In this document: positions 22,700 to 35,444 of the stretch, piece by piece | How positions within the stretch are numbered: the first letter of the stretch is position 1 | Layout of the letters: the number at the start of each line of letters is the position of its first letter | NCBI GenBank assembly: GCA_947561715.1 | Contig: OX387199.1 | Location: forward strand, 21,705,001 to 21,769,000 | DNA length: 64,000 bases | Origin: Ascidia mentula | Taxonomy: Eukaryota; Chordata; Ascidiacea; Phlebobranchia; Ascidiidae | Direction: 5' to 3' | The notes under the pieces: model-generated | Seen by the model: only the letters and a program-made list of their open reading frames with translations | Databases searched by the model: none | What the model was told of the DNA's origin: nothing | Program-made: the position numbers and the translations under genes

Positions 22700-25227
22700 G
22701 TGAGGGTTCATGCATGTTCACGGCTGGTCACCCATGGCTTAGCAAGCTCGCCCAACGCAGAAACCTAACACAGCCTTGCTCTTAACAAAATCGTTTAACT
22801 GTTTACTACATCACAACTCTACCGTATTCTCCAGCCCATCATTACCAAACAAATCCATTTCCGTTAACACTTTGCCCATCACGCCAATAGTAGTAGTTTG
22901 TGTAGTAAACTTGCGCAACACAAAACTACCATCAATATCACGGAATCTCCACACGTCACCATAAATTCCTTTGCTATTGAGGAAAACAAACCATTTTTAA
23001 GCACCAAGGGCGACCTTCGAAGAACCCAAATGTATTCGTGCGTGAAAAGTGTAACGTCATCTAGGTCGGCCTGCGTTTAGCGTGCAAGTAGGTAGGTTGA
23101 GCTTTACTTTCAAACGATAGATTATTACAGAGACATGATTCAACAGACTAAAGATGCAAACGAACAATGACCTTACGTGATTGGAAAAGAACATATTGTG
23201 ACGTAATAATGCACTATTTAGCTAATACTTTGTTGTGCCCATCAAAACTATGGCATATTTCTGAACGAAAGTGAACGTTATTTTGAAATCCTAATGCAAA
23301 AAAAAACTATTCGTTTTCGTAGTAACGTAATTAAGTGTGTTGCTGGTACAGACAATGCGAAAACGCACAAAAACCTAGCCATATTACCACACAACCATTA
23401 ATAAATATTCGCACACGAACCTTACCCAATATTAGGGTTCGTACGAATAGAAAAATTGTGCTGAAATGTTCAGGTTACATCGCAAGTCACCGCAATATGA
23501 CGACAGTTGAAGCATCGGATTTCGCGAGTCTGGCCATATGTATACGCGTCACACAGTTTCGCCGATAAATGTTGGCATAAACCGAGTCGCAAGCTTTTCT
23601 TTTGCACAAACAATCTTATACCTTTTCTCTATCGAATGAAATCAAAGTTGAATCAATTCAGTCGGAACTGATATGCTAAATTCAACGATGACTTACTCCA
23701 ACCCGACCGTCGTCCGCCGCTCTTTTAAGCCGTCAAGTCATATGCTTCCGCGGCACACCTTTGCAACAACTCAACTTTTGCAAAAAAGAATCGAAACTTT
23801 TCAAAAGTTTGTACCAAATTTTCTGGCAAATCGCTAAAAGAAATAATTTTACGATTCACCTTTGAACCTACTGGCCGACATAAATAAAGCATTCTTCAAT
23901 ACATCATTTAGACACAATGCAAGAGGAACCTTAATAATGACAAACTTGCGCCATACAAAACTACGAATCTCTATTGACAGGAAGCAAATCATTTTAAAAC
24001 TCCAACAGTGATTTCTGGTCGCAACTTTTCGCGATGATCTGTTGAATTTGTTAATGGGTCGAACGATCGCCGTCATGTTTGGCATTTTCGTAATTTTTTA
24101 TGGCTGTTTCTTCCCTCCAGATTGCCTAGTTAGCGAAAACCCCCAAAACATGGTGAAAAGTTTAATAATTCCCTGCACAAAACCCAGCCGCTAGACAGTG
24201 AACTCCAATGCAAGTTGTTCGCTATATGACAAATTAACGCCAGGCGTGCCTGCGTTCGTGGTTACGTTATATCAATCAAATCGCTGGCGTCAAACACCGA
24301 GTCAGCCTTTTCAACCGCTTTAAACTTAATCGTAATCTTCATTAACTGGGGAATTAAACCAGTAGCTCTTTGCGATATTTTGCAGCGCTCTAAAAAATAT
24401 TAAATCAGGGGTTAAAATGCCCGTTTAATTATCACGTCGAAGGTGGCACCATTTTGTGCAGTGACGTTTAATAAAACACACAAAAAGAAACACTACCGTT
24501 TGACTGAATCCTGCTAAAAAAAGTCTACTACCAACCCAAGGTCAATCACTTAATTTAATTCAAGATTATCAAACGCTCAAGGACACTTTATAACCTCACA
24601 AAGTACATCCAGATTATATGACACCGTTTAAACAGTCGGTCGCACTCACAATATAATTCGTTGCTATAATGCTGTGAGGTTGTAGCTCAGCACTCGAAAC
24701 CTGATACCGATGGTGTCAGGTTTATTGCCTAGCAGGTGCTGTACGGTGTCTACGGCTCGACTTGGGCCGAACTTACGAGAGGAGCAGGTCTAGGCGCAAG
24801 GAATATGATCCGCGCGTCTTCTTTGGGTTGCGTCGACGGATACTTAACAAAAGGTGTGGAGCACTGTTGTACTACGTTTTATGGTCATAAACAGCACGGT
24901 TTGAAACGAGAATATTATTTTATACAGTGATTATCTTCCTTATGGTTGTAACCACACGTTGAGTGCAGGTTCTATAACAGGCAATGTTAACTGGGTGATT
25001 GACCTAAGCCTCGGCATGATAAAAAACTTGATTATTCCAAACTCTACCCTATTATTAGGATGCACGCAGTTTATAATCGTTTTTTTTTAGTTTTGTAAAT
25101 ATTTGTCATTCTGTGTAAAATCCTAGACACCATAAAGTATAAAATAATTTCAAGGACTGTAAACAATATCACAACGCATCAAATCCCTGCATGAAACCCC
25201 AGCAGATGAACAACAACCTCGTATCAG
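22700..25227 (+). repeat. Array unit 1 (left edge, diverged)
   Basis: 2528 bp. It differs from the core throughout its left two-thirds (for example TTCATGCATGTTCACGG in place of the core TTCATTTTCAAGG start). It lacks the 27-bp segment present in units 3 and later. From about 23850 on it becomes nearly identical to unit 2. Confidence 0.9.
24698..24724 (+). repeat. Conserved hairpin in each core array unit (first core example)
   Basis: AAACCTGATACC, loop GAT, GGTGTCAGGTTT forms a 12-bp stem with one G-T pair. It recurs in units 1-6 at the same place and is disrupted in units 7-9. No function assigned. Confidence 0.7.
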
Positions 25228-27761
25228 GTGAGGGTTCATTTTCAAGGCGGCTGGTCACACATGGCACAGCAAGTTCGTCCAACGCAGAAACCTAACACAG
25301 CTTTGCTCTTAACAAAATCGTTTGTCTGTAACTGTTTACTGCATCACAACTCTACCGTATTCTCCAGCCCATCATCACCAAACAAACCCATTTCCGTAAA
25401 CATTTTGCCCATCACTGCAATTGTAGTAGTTTGTGTAGTAAACTTGCGCCACACAAAACTACGTTCAATGTCACGGAATCTCTACACACGCCACCATAAA
25501 TTCCTTTGCTATTGAGGAAAACAAACCATTTTCAAGCACCAAGGGCGACCTTCGAAGAACCCAAATGTATTCGTGCGTGAAAAGTGTAAAGTCATCTAGG
25601 TCGGCATGCGTTTAGCGTGCAAGTAGGTAGGTTGAGCTTTACTTTCAAACGATAGATTATTACAGACACATGATTTAACAAGACTAAAGATGCAAACCAA
25701 CAATGACACTACGTGATTGGAAAAGAACATATTGTGACGTAATAATGCACTATTTAGCTAATACTTTGTTGTTCCTATTAAAACTATGGCATATTTCTGA
25801 ACGAAAGTGAACGTTATTTTGAAATCCTAATGCAAAAAAAACTATTCGTTTTCGTAGTAACGTAATTAAGTGTGTTGCTGGTACAGACAATGCGAAAACG
25901 CACAAAAACTAAGCCATATTACCACACAACCATTAATAAATATTCGCACACGAACCTTACAAAATACTTGGGTTCGTACGAATAGAAAAATTGTGCTGAA
26001 ATGTTCAGGTTACATCGCAAGTCACTGCAATATGACGACAGTTGTGCCATCGGATTTCGCGAGTCTGGCCATATGCATACGCGTCACACAGTTTCGCCGA
26101 TAAATGTTGGCATAAACTGAGTCGCAAGCTTTTCTTTTGCACAAACAATCTTATACCTTTTCTCTATCGAATGAAATCCAATTTGAACCAATTCAGTCGG
26201 AACTGATATGCTAAGTTCAACGATGACTTACTCCAACTCGACCGTCGTCCGCCGCTCTTTTAAGCCGTCAAGCCATATGCATCCGCGGCACACCTTTGCA
26301 ACAACTCAACTTTTGCAAAAAAGAATCGAAACTTTTCGAAAGTTTGTACCAAATTTTCTGGCAAATCGCTAAAAGAAATAATTTTACGATTCACCTTTGA
26401 ACCTACTGGCCGACATAAATAAAGCATTCTCCAATACATCATTTAGACACAATGCAAGAGGAACCTTAATAATGACAAACTTGCGCCATACAAAACTACG
26501 AATCTCTATTGACAGGAAGCAAATCATTTTAAAACTCCAACAGTGATTTCTGGTCGCAACTTTTCGCGATGATCTGTTGAATTTGTTAATGGGTCGAACG
26601 ATCGCCGTCATGTTTGGCATTTTCGTAATTTTTTATGGCTGTTTCTTCCCTCCAGATTGCCTCGTTAGCGAAAACCCCCAAAACATGGTGAAAAGTTTAA
26701 TAATTCCCTGCACAAAACCCAGCCGCTAGACAGTGAACTCCAATGCAAGTTGTTCGCTATATGACAAATTAACGCCAGGCGTGCCTGCGTTCGTGGTTAC
26801 GTTATATCAATCAAATCGCTGGCGTCAAACACCGAGTCAGCCTTTTCAACCGCTTTAAACTTAATCGTAATCTTCATTAACTGGGGAATTAAACCAGTAG
26901 CTCTTTGCGATATTTTGCAGCGCTCTAAAAAATATTAAATCAGGGGTTAAAATGCCCGTTTAATTATCACGTCGAAGGTGGCACCATTTTGTGCAGTGAC
27001 GTTTAATAAAACACACAAAAAGAAACACTACCGTTTGACTGAATCCTGCTAAAAAAAGTCTACTACCAACCCAAGGTCAATCACTTAATTTAATTCAAGA
27101 TTATCAAACGCTCAAGGACACTTTATAACCTCACAAAGTACATCCAGATTATATGACACCGTTTAAACAGTCGGTCGCACTCACAATATAATTCGTTGCT
27201 ATAATGCTGTGAGGTTGTAGCTCAGCACTCGAAACCTGATACCGATGGTGTCAGGTTTATTGCCTAGCAGGTGCTGTACGGTGTCTACGGCTCGACTTGG
27301 GCCGAACTTACGAGAGGAGCAGGTCTAGGCGCAAGGAATATGATCCGCGCGTCTTCTTTGGGTTGCGTCGACGGATACTTAACAAAAGGTGTGGAGCACT
27401 GTTGTGCTACGTTTTATGGTCATAAACAGCACGGTTTGAAACGAGAATATTATTTTATACAGTGATTATCTTCCTTATGGTTGTAACCACACGTTGAGTG
27501 CAGGTTCTATAACAGGCAATGTTAACTGGGTGATTGACCTAAGCCTCGGCATGATAAAAAACTTGATTATTCCAAACTCTACCCTATTATTAGGATGCAC
27601 GCAGTTTATAATCGTTTTTTTTAGTTTTGTAAATATTTGTCATTCTGTGTAAAATCCTAGACACCATAAAGTATAAAATAATTTCAAGGACTGTAAACAA
27701 TATCACAACGCATTAAATCCCTGCATGAAACCCCAGCAGATGAACAACAACCTCGTATCAG
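25228..27761 (+). repeat. Array unit 2
   Basis: 2534 bp. Almost identical to the core, but lacks the 27-bp segment (at about 26628). Confidence 0.92.
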
Positions 27762-30322
27762 GTGAGGGTTCATTTTCAAGGCGGCTGGTCACACATGGCA
27801 CAGCAAGCTCGCCCAACGCAGAAACCTAACACAGCTTTGCTCTTAACAAAATCGTTTGTCTGTAACTGTTTACTACATCACAACTCTACCGTATTCTCCA
27901 GCCCATCATCACCAAACAAACCCATTTCCGTAAACATTTTGCCCATCACTGCAATTGTAGTAGTTTGTGTAGTAAACTTGCGCCACACAAAACTACGTTC
28001 AATGTCACGGAATCTCTACACACGCCACCATAAATTCCTTTGCTATTGAGGAAAACAAACCATTTTCAAGCACCAAGGGCGACCTTCGAAGAACCCAAAT
28101 GTATTCGTGCGTGAAAAGTGTAAAGTCATCTAGGTCGGCATGCGTTCAGCGTGCAAGTAGGTAGATTGAGCTTTACTTTCAAACGATAGATTATTACAGA
28201 CACATGATTTAACAAGACTAAAGATGCAAACCAACAATGACACTACGTGATTGGAAAAGAACATATTGTGACGTAATAATGCACTATTTAGCTAATACTT
28301 TGTTGTTCCTATTAAAACTATGGCATATTTCTGAACGAAAGTGAACGTTATTTTGAAATCCTAATGCAAAAAAAACTATTCGTTTTCGTAGTAACGTAAT
28401 TAAGTGTGTTGCTGGTACAGACAATGCGAAAACGCACAAAAACTAAGCCATATTACCACACAACCATTAATAAATATTCGCACACGAACCTTACAAAATA
28501 CTTGGGTTCGTACGAATAGAAAAATTGTGCTGAAATGTTCAGGTTACATCGCAAGTCACTGCAATATGACGACAGTTGTGCCATCGGATTTCGCGAGTCT
28601 GGCCATATGCATACGCGTCACACAGTTTCGCCGATAAATGTTGGCATAAACTGAGTCGCAAGCTTTTCTTTTGCACAAACAATCTTATACCTTTTCTCTA
28701 TCGAATGAAATCCAATTTGAACCAATTCAGTCGGAACTGATATGCTAAGTTCAACGATGACTTACTCCAACTCGACCGTCGTCCGCCGCTCTTTTAAGCC
28801 GTCAAGCCATATGCATCCGCGGCACACCTTTGCAACAACTCAACTTTTGCAAAAAAGAATCGAAACTTTTCGAAAGTTTGTACCAAATTTTCTGGCAAAT
28901 CGCTAAAAGAAATAATTTTACGATTCACCTTTGAACCTACTGGCCGACATAAATAAAGCATTCTCCAATACATCATTTAGACACAATGCAAGAGGAACCT
29001 TAATAATGACAAACTTGCGCCATACAAAACTACGAATCTCTATTGACAGGAAGCAAATCATTTTAAAACTCCAACAGTGATTTCTGGTCGCAACTTTTCG
29101 CGATGATCTGTTGAATTTGTTAATGGGTCGAACGATCGCCGTCATGTTTGGCATTTTCTATGCACGTGACCTCCGTATCCCAATCGTAATTTTTTATGGC
29201 TGTTTCTTCCCTCCAGATTGCCTCGTTAGCGAAAACCCCCAAAACATGGTGAAAAGTTTAATAATTCCCTGCACAAAACCCAGCCGCTAGACAGTGAACT
29301 CCAATGCAAGTTGTTCGCTATATGACAAATTAACGCCAGGCGTGCCTGCGTTCGTGGTTACGTTATATCAATCAAATCGCTGGCGTCAAACACCGAGTCA
29401 GCCTTTTCAACCGCTTTAAACTTAATCGTAATCTTCATTAACTGGGGAATTAAACCAGTAGCTCTTTGCGATATTTTGCAGCGCTCTAAAAAATATTAAA
29501 TCAGGGGTTAAAATGCCCGTTTAATTATCACGTCGAAGGTGGCACCATTTTGTGCAGTGACGTTTAATAAAACACACAAAAAGAAACACTACCGTTTGAC
29601 TGAATCCTGCTAAAAAAAGTCTACTACCAACCCAAGGTCAATCACTTAATTTAATTCAAGATTATCAAACGCTCAAGGACACTTTATAACCTCACAAAGT
29701 ACATCCAGATTATATGACACCGTTTAAACAGTCGGTCGCACTCACAATATAATTCGTTGCTATAATGCTGTGAGGTTGTAGCTCAGCACTCGAAACCTGA
29801 TACCGATGGTGTCAGGTTTATTGCCTAGCAGGTGCTGTACGGTGTCTACGGCTCGACTTGGGCCGAACTTACGAGAGGAGCAGGTCTAGGCGCAAGGAAT
29901 ATGATCCGCGCGTCTTCTTTGGGTTGCGTCGACGGATACTTAACAAAAGGTGTGGAGCACTGTTGTACTACGTTTTATGGTCATAAACAGCACGGTTTGA
30001 AACGAGAATATTATTTTATACAGTGATTATCTTCCTTATGGTTGTAACCACACGTTGAGTGCAGGTTCTATAACAGGCAATGTTAACTGGGTGATTGACC
30101 TAAGCCTCGGCATGATAAAAAACTTGATTATTCCAAACTCTACCCTATTATTAGGATGCACGCAGTTTATAATCGTTTTTTTTAGTTTTGTAAATATTTT
30201 TCATTCTGTGTAAAATCCTAGACACCATAAAGTATAAAATAATTTCAAGGACTGTAAACAATATCACAACGCATCAAATCCCTGCATGAAACCCCAGCAG
30301 ATGAACAACAACCTCGTATCAG
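27762..30322 (+). repeat. Array unit 3
   Basis: 2561 bp core unit. First unit with the 27-bp segment (29158-29184). Confidence 0.93.
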
Positions 30323-32883
30323 GTGAGGGTTCATTTTCAAGGCGGCTGGTCACACATGGCACAGCAAGCTCGCCCAACGCAGAAACCTAACACAGCTTTG
30401 CTCTTAACAAAATCGTTTGTCTGTAACTGTTTACTACATCACAACTCTACCGTATTCTCCAGCCCATCATCACCAAACAAACCCATTTCCGTAAACATTT
30501 TGCCCATCACTGCAATTGTAGTAGTTTGTGTAGTAAACTTGCGCCACACAAAACTACGTTCAATGTCACGGAATCTCTACACACGCCACCATAAATTCCT
30601 TTGCTATTTAGGAAAACAAACCATTTTCAAGCACCAAGGGCGACCTTCGAAGAACCCAAATGTATTCGTGCGTGAAAAGTGTAAAGTCATCTAGGTCGGC
30701 ATGCGTTCAGTTTGCAAGTAGGTAGATTGAGCTTTACTTTCAAACGATAGATTATTACAGACACATGATTTAACAAGACTAAAGATGCAAACCAACAATG
30801 ACACTACCTGATTGGAAAAGAACATATTGTGACGTAATAATGCACTATTTAGCTAATACTTTGTTGTTCCTATTAAAACTATGGCATATTTCTGAACGAA
30901 AGTGAACGTTATTTTGAAATCCTAATGCAAAAAAAACTATTCGTTTTCGTAGTAACGTAATTAAGTGTGTTGCTGGTACAGACAATGCGAAAACGCACAA
31001 AAACTAAGCCATATTACCACACAACCATTAATAAATATTCGCACACGAACCTTACAAAATACTTGGGTTCGTACGAATAGAAAAATTGTGCTGAAATGTT
31101 CAGGTTACATCGCAAGTCACTGCAATATGACGACAGTTGTGCCATCGGATTTCGCGAGTCTGGCCATATGCATACGCGTCACACAGTTTCGCCGATAAAT
31201 GTTGGCATAAACTGAGTCGCAAGCTTTTCTTTTGCACAAACAATCTTATACCTTTTCTCTATCGAATGAAATCCAATTTGAACCAATTCAGTCGGAACTG
31301 ATATGCTAAGTTCAACGATGACTTACTCCAACTCGACCGTCGTCCGCCGCTCTTTTAAGCCGTCAAGCCATATACATCCGCGGCACACCTTTGCAACAAC
31401 TCAACTTTTGCAAAAAAGAATCGAAACTTTTCGAAAGTTTGTACCAAATTTTCTGGCAAATCGCTAAAAGAAATAATTTTACGATTCACCTTTGAACCTA
31501 CTGGCCGACATAAATAAAGCATTCTCCAATACATCATTTAGACACAATGCAAGAGGAACCTTAATAATGACAAACTTGCGCCATACAAAACTACGAATCT
31601 CTATTGACAGGAAGCAAATCATTTTAAAACTCCAACAGTGATTTCTGGTCGCAACTTTTCGCGATGATCTGTTGAATTTGTTAATGGGTCGAACGATCGC
31701 CGTCATGTTTGGCATTTTCTATGCACGTGACCTCCGTATCCCAATCGTAATTTTTTATGGCTGTTTCTTCCCTCCAGATTGCCTCGTTAGCGAAAACCCC
31801 CAAAACATGGTGAAAAGTTTAATAATTCCCTGCACAAAACCCAGCCGCTAGACAGTGAACTCCAATGCAAGTTGTTCGCTATATGACAAATTAACGCCAG
31901 GCGTGCCTGCGTTCGTGGTTACGTTATATCAATCAAATCGCTGGCGTCAAACACCGAGTCAGCCTTTTCAACCGCTTTAAACTTAATCGTAATCTTCATT
32001 AACTGGGGAATTAAACCAGTAGCTCTTTGCGATATTTTGCAGCGCTCTAAAAAATATTAAATCAGGGGTTAAAATGCCCGTTTAATTATCACGTCGAAGG
32101 TGGCACCATTTTGTGCAGTGACGTTTAATAAAACACACAAAAAGAAACACTACCGTTTGACTGAATCCTGCTAAAAAAAGTCTACTACCAACCCAAGGTC
32201 AATCACTTAATTTAATTCAAGATTATCAAACGCTCAAGGACACTTTATAACCTCACAAAGTACATCCAGATTATATGACACCGTTTAAACAGTCGGTCGC
32301 ACTCACAATATAATTCGTTGCTATAATGCTGTGAGGTTGTAGCTCAGCACTCGAAACCTGATACCGATGGTGTCAGGTTTATTGCCTAGCAGGTGCTGTA
32401 CGGTGTCTACGGCTCGACTTGGGCCGAACTTACGAGAGGAGCAGGTCTAGGCGCAAGGAATATGATCCGCGCGTCTTCTTTGGGTTGCGTCGACGGATAC
32501 TTAACAAAAGGTGTGGAGCACTGTTGTACTACGTTTTATGGTCATAAACAGCACGGTTTGAAACGAGAATATTATTTTATACAGTGATTATCTTCCTTAT
32601 GGTTGTAACCACACGTTGAGTGCAGGTTCTATAACAGGCAATGTTAACTGGGTGATTGACCTAAGCCTCGGCATGATAAAAAACTTGATTATTCCAAACT
32701 CTACCCTATTATTAGGATGCACGCAGTTTATAATCGTTTTTTTTAGTTTTGTAAATATTTTTCATTCTGTGTAAAATCCTAGACACCATAAAGTATAAAA
32801 TAATTTCAAGGACTGTAAACAATATCACAACGCATCAAATCCCTGCATGAAACCCCAGCAGATGAACAACAACCTCGTATCAG
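30323..32883 (+). repeat. Array unit 4 (variant type TAGG)
   Basis: 2561 bp. Carries TTTAGG for TTGAGG near 30608, CAGTTTGC near 30708 and CTACCTG near 30806, and a private change (CATATACATCC) near 31370. Confidence 0.93.
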
Positions 32884-35444
32884 GTGAGGGTTCATTTTCA
32901 AGGCGGCTGGTCACACATGGCACAGCAAGCTCGCCCAACGCAGAAACCTAACACAGCTTTGCTCTTAACAAAATCGTTTGTCTGTAACTGTTTACTACAT
33001 CACAACTCTACCGTATTCTCCAGCCCATCATCACCAAACAAACCCATTTCCGTAAACATTTTGCCCATCACTGCAATTGTAGTAGTTTGTGTAGTAAACT
33101 TGCGCCACACAAAACTACGTTCAATGTCACGGAATCTCTACACACGCCACCATAAATTCCTTTGCTATTGAGGAAAACAAACCATTTTCAAGCACCAAGG
33201 GCGACCTTCGAAGAACCCAAATGTATTCGTGCGTGAAAAGTGTAAAGTCATCTAGGTCGGCATGCGTTCAGCGTGCAAGTAGGTAGATTGAGCTTTACTT
33301 TCAAACGATAGATTATTACAGACACATGATTTAACAAGACTAAAGATGCAAACCAACAATGACACTACGTGATTGGAAAAGAACATATTGTGACGTAATA
33401 ATGCACTATTTAGCTAATACTTTGTTGTTCCTATTAAAACTATGGCATATTTCTGAACGAAAGTGAACGTTATTTTGAAATCCTAATGCAAAAAAAACTA
33501 TTCGTTTTCGTAGTAACGTAATTAAGTGTGTTGCTGGTACAGACAATGCGAAAACGCACAAAAACTAAGCCATATTACCACACAACCATTAATAAATATT
33601 CGCACACGAACCTTACAAAATACTTGGGTTCGTACGAATAGAAAAATTGTGCTGAAATGTTCAGGTTACATCGCAAGTCACTGCAATATGACGACAGTTG
33701 TGCCATCGGATTTCGCGAGTCTGGCCATATGCATACGCGTCACACAGTTTCGCCGATAAATGTTGGCATAAACTGAGTCGCAAGCTTTTCTTTTGCACAA
33801 ACAATCTTATACCTTTTCTCTATCGAATGAAATCCAATTTGAACCAATTCAGTCGGAACTGATATGCTAAGTTCAACGATGACTTACTCCAACTCGACCG
33901 TCGTCCGCCGCTCTTTTAAGCCGTCAAGCCATATGCATCCGCGGCACACCTTTGCAACAACTCAACTTTTGCAAAAAAGAATCGAAACTTTTCGAAAGTT
34001 TGTACCAAATTTTCTGGCAAATCGCTAAAAGAAATAATTTTACGATTCACCTTTGAACCTACTGGCCGACATAAATAAAGCATTCTCCAATACATCATTT
34101 AGACACAATGCAAGAGGAACCTTAATAATGACAAACTTGCGCCATACAAAACTACGAATCTCTATTGACAGGAAGCAAATCATTTTAAAACTCCAACAGT
34201 GATTTCTGGTCGCAACTTTTCGCGATGATCTGTTGAATTTGTTAATGGGTCGAACGATCGCCGTCATGTTTGGCATTTTCTATGCACGTGACCTCCGTAT
34301 CCCAATCGTAATTTTTTATGGCTGTTTCTTCCCTCCAGATTGCCTCGTTAGCGAAAACCCCCAAAACATGGTGAAAAGTTTAATAATTCCCTGCACAAAA
34401 CCCAGCCGCTAGACAGTGAACTCCAATGCAAGTTGTTCGCTATATGACAAATTAACGCCAGGCGTGCCTGCGTTCGTGGTTACGTTATATCAATCAAATC
34501 GCTGGCGTCAAACACCGAGTCAGCCTTTTCAACCGCTTTAAACTTAATCGTAATCTTCATTAACTGGGGAATTAAACCAGTAGCTCTTTGCGATATTTTG
34601 CAGCGCTCTAAAAAATATTAAATCAGGGGTTAAAATGCCCGTTTAATTATCACGTCGAAGGTGGCACCATTTTGTGCAGTGACGTTTAATAAAACACACA
34701 AAAAGAAACACTACCGTTTGACTGAATCCTGCTAAAAAAAGTCTACTACCAACCCAAGGTCAATCACTTAATTTAATTCAAGATTATCAAACGCTCAAGG
34801 ACACTTTATAACCTCACAAAGTACATCCAGATTATATGACACCGTTTAAACAGTCGGTCGCACTCACAATATAATTCGTTGCTATAATGCTGTGAGGTTG
34901 TAGCTCAGCACTCGAAACCTGATACCGATGGTGTCAGGTTTATTGCCTAGCAGGTGCTGTACGGTGTCTACGGCTCGACTTGGGCCGAACTTACGAGAGG
35001 AGCAGGTCTAGGCGCAAGGAATATGATCCGCGCGTCTTCTTTGGGTTGCGTCGACGGATACTTAACAAAAGGTGTGGAGCACTGTTGTACTACGTTTTAT
35101 GGTCATAAACAGCACGGTTTGAAACGAGAATATTATTTTATACAGTGATTATCTTCCTTATGGTTGTAACCACACGTTGAGTGCAGGTTCTATAACAGGC
35201 AATGTTAACTGGGTGATTGACCTAAGCCTCGGCATGATAAAAAACTTGATTATTCCAAACTCTACCCTATTATTAGGATGCACGCAGTTTATAATCGTTT
35301 TTTTTAGTTTTGTAAATATTTTTCATTCTGTGTAAAATCCTAGACACCATAAAGTATAAAATAATTTCAAGGACTGTAAACAATATCACAACGCATCAAA
35401 TCCCTGCATGAAACCCCAGCAGATGAACAACAACCTCGTATCAG
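32884..35444 (+). repeat. Array unit 5
   Basis: 2561 bp. Has the TTGAGG, CAGCGTGC and CTACGTG states, like units 2-3 and unlike its neighbours on both sides. Confidence 0.93.
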
